Assembly (NCBI GenBank): GCA_023430705.1 | Contig: JAEYZJ010000234.1 | Location: 1-10,177, forward strand | DNA: 10,177 nucleotides | Direction: 5' to 3' | Origin: Pseudomonadota bacterium | GTDB lineage: Bacteria > Pseudomonadota > Alphaproteobacteria > Rhizobiales > Devosiaceae | Shown here: positions 6,569-10,177 of the stretch, piece by piece | Numbering within the stretch: the first letter of the stretch is position 1 | Layout of the letters: every line of letters begins with the position of its first letter | Made by a program: the position numbers and the translations under genes | Notes under the pieces: model-generated | Database searches by the model: none | What the model saw: the letters and a program-made list of their open reading frames with translations, nothing else | What the model was told of the DNA's origin: nothing

Positions 6569-6577
6569 ATTTTCGAT
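6548..6577 (+). promoter_or_regulatory. Operator-like boxes shared with the transporter promoter
   Basis: On the plus strand, toward the transketolase gene, the boxes occur in the order ACAAA, CGAAA (6554-6558), ACAAAT (6565-6570), TTTCG (6571-6575). CGAAA and TTTCG form an inverted pair with a 12-base gap. The same ordered boxes occur on the minus strand at 5414-5434 ahead of the binding-protein gene, with box spacings differing by 1-3 bases. The half-site sequence fits a GlpR-like DeoR regulator such as the adjacent gene product. Protein binding is inference. Confidence 0.5.
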
Positions 6578-6677
6578 AGTGACGCGCGACGATCTATCAG
6601 CTAGTTGTCGCTCCAAGAAAGCAGGGGAGCCCATCGGTGCCAGCCGGTTCTCGCCCCCGATGCTGCAGGAGGCAGTC

Positions 6678-7520
6678 TTGACGTTCCCGGCTTCCGCCGA
6701 GCTTCGCAACGATCCGGTCGCGCTGATCCGCGACAAGGCGCTGTGGATCCGCCGGCGCAGTTTCCAGATGGTCTACGAAGCGCAGCTGGGTCATCCCGGC
6801 GGCGATTTCAGCGCCGCCGATGTGCTCGCGACGCTCTATTTCGGCGTGCTGCGCTACGACCCTGCCGATCCGCTCAATCCCGCTCGCGACCGGTTCGTGA
6901 TGAGCAAGGGCCATTGCACGGGCGCCTTCTACTCCGTGCTGGCCGCCGCCGGCTACTTCCCCGAGGAGCAGCTCGGCACCTACATGCAGCCGCTGTCCCT
7001 GCTCAACGGCCACCCGAACCGCAACTACCTGCCCGGCGTCGAGACCAATACCGGCCCGCTCGGCCACGGCCTGCCGGTCAGCGTCGGCATCGCCATAGCC
7101 GGCCAGATCGACGGTGCCGACTACCGCACTTTCGTGCTCACCGGCGACGGCGAGCTGCAGGAGGGGAGCAACTGGGAAGCCGGCCTCACCGCGGGACACA
7201 GGAAGCTCGAGAACCTGACGCTGATCGTCGATCGCAACCGCCTGCAGCAGGGCGCCCGCACCGAGGAGACTGCCACCCTCGATCCGCTCGACGACAAGTG
7301 GCGTGCCTTCGGCTGGCATGTGGAAGTGGTCGACGGTCACGATCACCGCGCCCTCCATGAGGTGCTCGGCGCGTCGCCCAGGGGCCGCGGCAAGCCGCTC
7401 TGCGTCATCGCCAACACCGTCAAGGGCAAGGGCGTGAGCTTCATGCACGACAACGTCGCCTGGCACCACGGCGTGCCGAACCGGGAACAATACGAGCAAG
7501 CCATGCGGGAACTCGCCTGA
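6678..7520 (+). CDS. Transketolase N-terminal (TPP/PP-domain) subunit; putative apulose-4-phosphate transketolase subunit
   Basis: A 280-residue protein equal to the N-terminal thiamine diphosphate-binding third of transketolase. Motifs in order: GHPGG (38-42), SKGHC (76-80), NTGPLGHGL (124-132), and the cofactor motif GDGELQEG (156-163) ending at Asn187 in VDRN. These cover metal and pyrophosphate binding; the pyrimidine side is supplied by the next gene product. I chose the TTG at 6678 because AGGAGG (6667-6672) lies 5 bases upstream. An in-frame ATG at 6660 has no ribosome site and would have AGGAGG inside its coding region. The stop and the next start overlap as TGATG. Split transketolases occur in several sugar pathways. 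Next to an FGGY kinase and a TIM-barrel isomerase, the closest known match is the AptA/AptB pair of D-apiose catabolism, a context-based inference. Ordinary transketolase or a sulfosugar transketolase are alternatives. Confidence 0.9.
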   Translation: MTFPASAELRNDPVALIRDKALWIRRRSFQMVYEAQLGHPGGDFSAADVLATLYFGVLRYDPADPLNPARDRFVMSKGHCTGAFYSVLAAAGYFPEEQLGTYMQPLSLLNGHPNRNYLPGVETNTGPLGHGLPVSVGIAIAGQIDGADYRTFVLTGDGELQEGSNWEAGLTAGHRKLENLTLIVDRNRLQQGARTEETATLDPLDDKWRAFGWHVEVVDGHDHRALHEVLGASPRGRGKPLCVIANTVKGKGVSFMHDNVAWHHGVPNREQYEQAMRELA

Positions 7521-8473
7521 TGAGCGCCGCCGTCCCCGCCCCCGCCGGCTGGCACGATTGCCGCGACACGTTCTCCAGAACCGTCGAGGCGCTGGCCGAA
7601 GCCGATCCGCGCATCGTCACCGTGGTGAGCGACAGCGTCGGCTCGTCCAAGCTGGTGAACTTCCGCAAGCGCTGGCCCGAGCGCATGGTCAATGTCGGTA
7701 TCGCCGAGCAGACCGTGGTGGCCGTCGGGGCCGGCCTCGCCAACGGCGGCAAGGTGCCGTTCGTTTCGGCAGCATCGTGTTTCCTCACCGCCCGCGCGCT
7801 GGAGCAGATCAAGGCCGACGTCGCCTACTCCAACGTCAACGTGAAGCTGATCGGCCAGTCGAGCGGCGTCGCCTACGGGGAACTGGGCCCCACGCACCAC
7901 TCGATCGAGGACATGGCGTGGTTGCGGTTGCTCAACAACCTGACGCTGATCGTGCCGTCCGATCCCTGGGAAACCGAGCAGGCCATCCGCGCCGCCGCCG
8001 CCCATGACGGCCCGGTGTTCGTGCGCGTGAGCCGCATGCCGGTGCCGGACCTGCCGCGCACCGATCCGCGGTTTGAGATAGGCAGGGCCGAAACGCTTCG
8101 CGCTGGCGGCGACCTCGCCATCATCGCAAACGGCGTCATGGTGCATCGGGCCCTCGCGGCCGCCGAGGCCCTCGCGGCCGACGGCATCGCGGCCCGCGTC
8201 ATCAACATGTCGACCGTGAACCCGCTCGACGAGGCGACCATTCTCGAGGCCGCCGGAACCGGCGCCGTCGTCACCGTCGAAGAGCATTCGGTGCGCGGTG
8301 GTCTCGGCGGTGCGGTGGCCGAGGTGCTGGCGACGAACGCGCCGGTGCCGATGCGCATCCTCGGCTTCCCCGGCTTCCTGCCCACCGGCTCGGCCGACTG
8401 GCTGCTCGAGCATTTCCACCTCAACGCCGCCGGCATCGCCGAGGCGGCGCGCCAGGTCCTGAAGCGGAAATGA
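7520..8473 (+). CDS. Transketolase C-terminal (pyrimidine-binding) subunit; putative apulose-4-phosphate transketolase subunit
   Basis: A 317-residue partner to the preceding subunit, comprising the pyrimidine-binding and C-terminal transketolase domains. NVGIAEQ (58-64) contains Glu63, equivalent to the glutamate that activates thiamine diphosphate. FVSAASCFLTARALEQIK (81-98) and GPTHHSIED (123-131) are typical of small split transketolases. The C-terminal domain from about 190 includes the VVTVEEHSVRGGLGG stretch characteristic of the family. The ATG begins on the last base of the upstream stop, and the gene overlaps the kinase by 4 bases, so subunit and kinase production are probably coupled. 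With the partner it should form a heteromeric two-carbon transferase. In the proposed pathway it would convert apulose 4-phosphate plus glyceraldehyde 3-phosphate to dihydroxyacetone phosphate plus xylulose 5-phosphate. The donor sugar cannot be read from sequence alone. Confidence 0.9.
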   Translation: MSAAVPAPAGWHDCRDTFSRTVEALAEADPRIVTVVSDSVGSSKLVNFRKRWPERMVNVGIAEQTVVAVGAGLANGGKVPFVSAASCFLTARALEQIKADVAYSNVNVKLIGQSSGVAYGELGPTHHSIEDMAWLRLLNNLTLIVPSDPWETEQAIRAAAAHDGPVFVRVSRMPVPDLPRTDPRFEIGRAETLRAGGDLAIIANGVMVHRALAAAEALAADGIAARVINMSTVNPLDEATILEAAGTGAVVTVEEHSVRGGLGGAVAEVLATNAPVPMRILGFPGFLPTGSADWLLEHFHLNAAGIAEAARQVLKRK

Positions 8474-9945
8474 GCAACGGGCTGATCCTCGCCATCGACC
8501 AGGGCACGACCAACACCAAGGCCCTGGCGTTCGACGCCGACGGCCGGGTGGTCGCCAGCGCCTCGCTGCCGATGGCCGTCGGCTATCCGCAGCCGGGCTG
8601 GGCCGAGCAGTCGGCGACGGGCATCTGGCAGAGCGTCGCCGCAGTCATCGCCGAGGTGGTCGCCAGGGTCGGACCCGACATGGACGCGCTGGCGATCTCC
8701 AACCAGCGCGAAACCATCGTCGTGTGGGACAGCCGCACCGGGGCCCCGGTCGCCCCGGCGATCCTGTGGCAGTGCCGGCGCTCGGCGCCCGCCTGCGCCG
8801 CGATCCGGGCCGCCGGGCATGGCCAGCTGATCGAGGCGCGCACCGGGCTCGGCGTCGATCCGCTGTTTCCGGCCGCCAAGCTCGCCTGGATCCTCGACAA
8901 TGTCTCGGGCGCTCGCGAAGCCGCCGCGTCCGGCCGGCTGCGCGCCGGCACCATCGATGCCTGGCTATTGTGGAACCTCACCGGCGGCGAGCACGCCACC
9001 GACCATTCGAACGCCTCGCGCACCCAGCTGTTCAACACCGATGCCCTGGCATGGGACCCCGAACTCGGCCGCATCTTCAACGTGCCGCTCGAGCTGCTGC
9101 CCAAAGTCCGCCCCTCGGACAGCGCCTTCGGCCTGGTGGCGGGCGGCGTGTGCGCCCTCTCGGCCGGCACCCCGGTTCACGCCATGATCGGCGACTCGCA
9201 TGCGGCCCTGTTTGGCCACGGCGTGCGCGAGCCGGGCACGGTCAAGGCGACCTACGGCACCGGCTCCTCGCTGATGACCCTGACCACCGGGCGCATCATG
9301 AGCCGCAGCGGACTGTCCTCCACGATCGCCTGGAGCACCAGCGCCGGCGTCGCCTACGCCCTCGAGGGCAACATCTCGGTCTCGGGCCAGGCCGTCGCAT
9401 TCATGGGCAGCCTGCTCGGCATCGGCGATCCGGCAGCAGTCGCCGACCTCGCCGCCACCGTGCCCGACAGCAATGGCGTGACCTTCGTGCCCGCCCTGGT
9501 CGGGCTCGGCGCCCCTTACTGGGACCCGGACGCCCGCGGCATCGTTTCGGGCCTCGCGCTCGGCACCACCCCGGCACACCTCGCGCGTGCCGCCGTCGAG
9601 GCCATCGCCTTCCAGGTCGCCGACGTCTTCACCGCCATGCAGACCGATCTCGGTCAGCCGCTGGCGCGTCTCTCGGCCGATGGCGGCGCGGCGCGCAACG
9701 ACATGCTGATGCAGTTCCAGGCCGACCTGATCGACCGCCCGGTGCTGCGCGGCGACCTGCCCGAAGTCAGCGCCGCCGGCGCCGCCATGCTGGCCGCGAC
9801 CGGCCTCGGCCGCAACGCCCCCCGCGCCGGGAAGGTGCAGCGCGAGTTCATCCCCGGGATGTCCGGGGCGAACCGCACCGCGGCCCTGTCGGGCTGGCGC
9901 GCCGGCGTCGGCCGCGTGCTGCAGGCCGATCGCATCCACAACTGA
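8470..9945 (+). CDS. FGGY-family carbohydrate kinase, glycerol-kinase-like; putative apulose kinase
   Basis: A 491-residue kinase that would phosphorylate a sugar or polyol with ATP in the cytoplasm. The N-terminal phosphate loop is DQGTTNTK (10-17). NQRE (78-81) and LWQCRR (99-104) match the glycerol-kinase substrate site. GDSHAALFG (241-249) carries the likely catalytic base Asp242. The C-terminal ATP region has DGGAARNDMLMQFQADL, close to the family signature. Length is normal for FGGY kinases. The glycerol-kinase segment DPYFSGTK is here DPLFPAAK (130-137), so the tyrosine that packs on glycerol is a leucine; glycerol is therefore doubtful as substrate. It is translated from an ATGA overlap with the transketolase subunit. 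Context suggests phosphorylation of apulose, as by ApsK in D-apiose catabolism. Automated annotation may call it glycerol or xylulose kinase. Confidence 0.92.
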   Translation: MSNGLILAIDQGTTNTKALAFDADGRVVASASLPMAVGYPQPGWAEQSATGIWQSVAAVIAEVVARVGPDMDALAISNQRETIVVWDSRTGAPVAPAILWQCRRSAPACAAIRAAGHGQLIEARTGLGVDPLFPAAKLAWILDNVSGAREAAASGRLRAGTIDAWLLWNLTGGEHATDHSNASRTQLFNTDALAWDPELGRIFNVPLELLPKVRPSDSAFGLVAGGVCALSAGTPVHAMIGDSHAALFGHGVREPGTVKATYGTGSSLMTLTTGRIMSRSGLSSTIAWSTSAGVAYALEGNISVSGQAVAFMGSLLGIGDPAAVADLAATVPDSNGVTFVPALVGLGAPYWDPDARGIVSGLALGTTPAHLARAAVEAIAFQVADVFTAMQTDLGQPLARLSADGGAARNDMLMQFQADLIDRPVLRGDLPEVSAAGAAMLAATGLGRNAPRAGKVQREFIPGMSGANRTAALSGWRAGVGRVLQADRIHN

Positions 9946-9989
9946 ACAACTGCCCGCGGGCGGAGAACGAACATGAGGGAGAGAACGAG
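9946..9989 (+). promoter_or_regulatory. Kinase-isomerase gap with duplicated translation-start sequence
   Basis: The gap holds a 10-base GC palindrome (GCCCGCGGGC, 9952-9961) and two imperfect copies of a start region. The first reads GGAGAACGAACATGAG from 9962 and the second GGAGAGAACGAGATGAG from 9978. The second copy provides the ribosome site and ATG of the isomerase gene. The first ATG (9973) opens a six-codon frame that stops at 9991-9993, overlapping the isomerase ATG as ATGA. No terminator is visible, so the isomerase gene is likely in the same operon. Confidence 0.45.
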
Positions 9990-10177
9990 ATGAGCAAGCT
10001 GCGCTTCGGGGCCGGCATCTGGCACTTTGCAACCTATGTCGACCGCTACGCGACGGACGGCTACGGCGCACCGCGGAGCGTGATCGAGGCCATCGACCTC
10101 GCCGGCAGGGTGCGCGACCTCAGTGTCGTCGACATCAACTATCCGTTCTTCGGGGGCGAGTTCAGCAACGACCAGGT
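9990..10177 (+). CDS. TIM-barrel sugar isomerase/epimerase, putative D-apiose isomerase (partial)
   Basis: The first 62 residues of a gene cut by the right edge, starting at ATG 9990 behind a GGGAGAG ribosome site. The N-terminus has RFGAGIWHF (5-13) followed by DRYATDGYG (18-26), then a predicted helix and the strand SVVDINYPFF. This resembles beta strands 1 and 2 of the xylose-isomerase-like TIM barrel family (AP_endonuc_2), whose members are metal-dependent aldose-ketose isomerases or epimerases. Metal-binding residues would lie beyond the window. Position in the operon after the split transketolase and FGGY kinase suggests an aldose isomerase feeding the kinase, such as D-apiose isomerase. 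A related L-rhamnose-type isomerase or other sugar isomerase is possible. Family confidence is good; the exact reaction is inference. Confidence 0.78.
   Translation, partial: MSKLRFGAGIWHFATYVDRYATDGYGAPRSVIEAIDLAGRVRDLSVVDINYPFFGGEFSNDQ

Larger units (their letters stand above)
6449..6677. other. 229-base divergent control region between repressor and enzyme operon
   Basis: This non-coding gap holds the shared boxes at 6548-6577 and overlapping promoter candidates for both directions. A weak 6-bp stem (CTCGGC 6498-6503 with GCCGAG 6513-6518) lies in the repressor leader. A possible 14-codon leader frame (6637-6681) precedes the transketolase gene. An AT-rich core (6540-6580) stands out from the GC-rich flanks. 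A plus-strand reading frame in phase with the transketolase gene runs through the gap from 6264, but it has no family resemblance before about 6680. Confidence 0.6.

Noticed and set aside
6678..8473. Transketolase broken by a frameshift (pseudogene)
   Set aside because: The halves have separate starts and a TGATG junction, the second has its own N-terminal extension, and all cofactor residues are present. Two-subunit transketolases are a known natural form.
7343..8820. Minus-strand open frames opposite the transketolase and kinase genes
   Set aside because: They are shadows of conserved plus-strand genes, lack domains and would break the operon structure.
8470..9945. Housekeeping glycerol kinase (glpK) with a glp regulon regulator
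   Set aside because: The tyrosine of the glycerol site is replaced, no glycerol-3-phosphate dehydrogenase or glycerol facilitator is nearby, and the neighbours are a split transketolase and a sugar isomerase.

Overview
The window reads as high-GC DNA from a free-living, plant- or soil-associated proteobacterium, most likely an alphaproteobacterium of the Rhizobiales type. This rests on the GC-rich third positions, the tightly overlapping operons and the mix of gene families; no marker gene is present, so the taxonomy is inference.

Layout. Positions 1-5206 hold a minus-strand ABC transporter operon of the dipeptide/oligopeptide (Dpp/Opp) architecture: an exported solute-binding protein (3290-5206), two permeases (2215-3219 and 1322-2218) and two ATPases (414-1325 and 1-417, the second cut by the window edge). 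The four membrane and ATPase genes overlap end to start by 4 bases (ATGA, GTGA, ATGA). A 70-base gap with a strong hairpin separates the binding-protein gene from the permeases. Positions 5606-6448 hold a minus-strand DeoR/GlpR-type repressor gene. From 6678 to the right edge a plus-strand operon encodes a two-subunit transketolase (6678-7520, 7520-8473), an FGGY sugar kinase (8470-9945) and the start of a TIM-barrel sugar isomerase (9990 onward, truncated).

How it may work together. A separate isomerase, FGGY kinase and split transketolase is the gene set known for the D-apiose transketolase route: D-apiose to apulose, to apulose 4-phosphate, then transfer to glyceraldehyde 3-phosphate to give xylulose 5-phosphate and dihydroxyacetone phosphate. 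Apiose is a branched plant-wall sugar (rhamnogalacturonan II, apiogalacturonan, flavonoid glycosides). The assignment is inference from gene content. The kinase supports it by lacking a glycerol-site aromatic residue. The transporter is of the oligopeptide type, but such systems often import oligosaccharides, and its binding protein is long (638 aa) and rich in tryptophan and tyrosine. Apiose-containing oligosaccharides or glycosides are therefore a reasonable cargo guess.

The control regions of the transporter operon (about 5403-5441) and of the divergent repressor/enzyme operons (about 6548-6577) carry the same ordered boxes (ACAAA, CGAAA, ACAAAT, TCG), each read toward its own downstream operon. 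This suggests that one repressor controls uptake and catabolism. No RNA genes, insertion sequences, CRISPR arrays or phage genes were seen.
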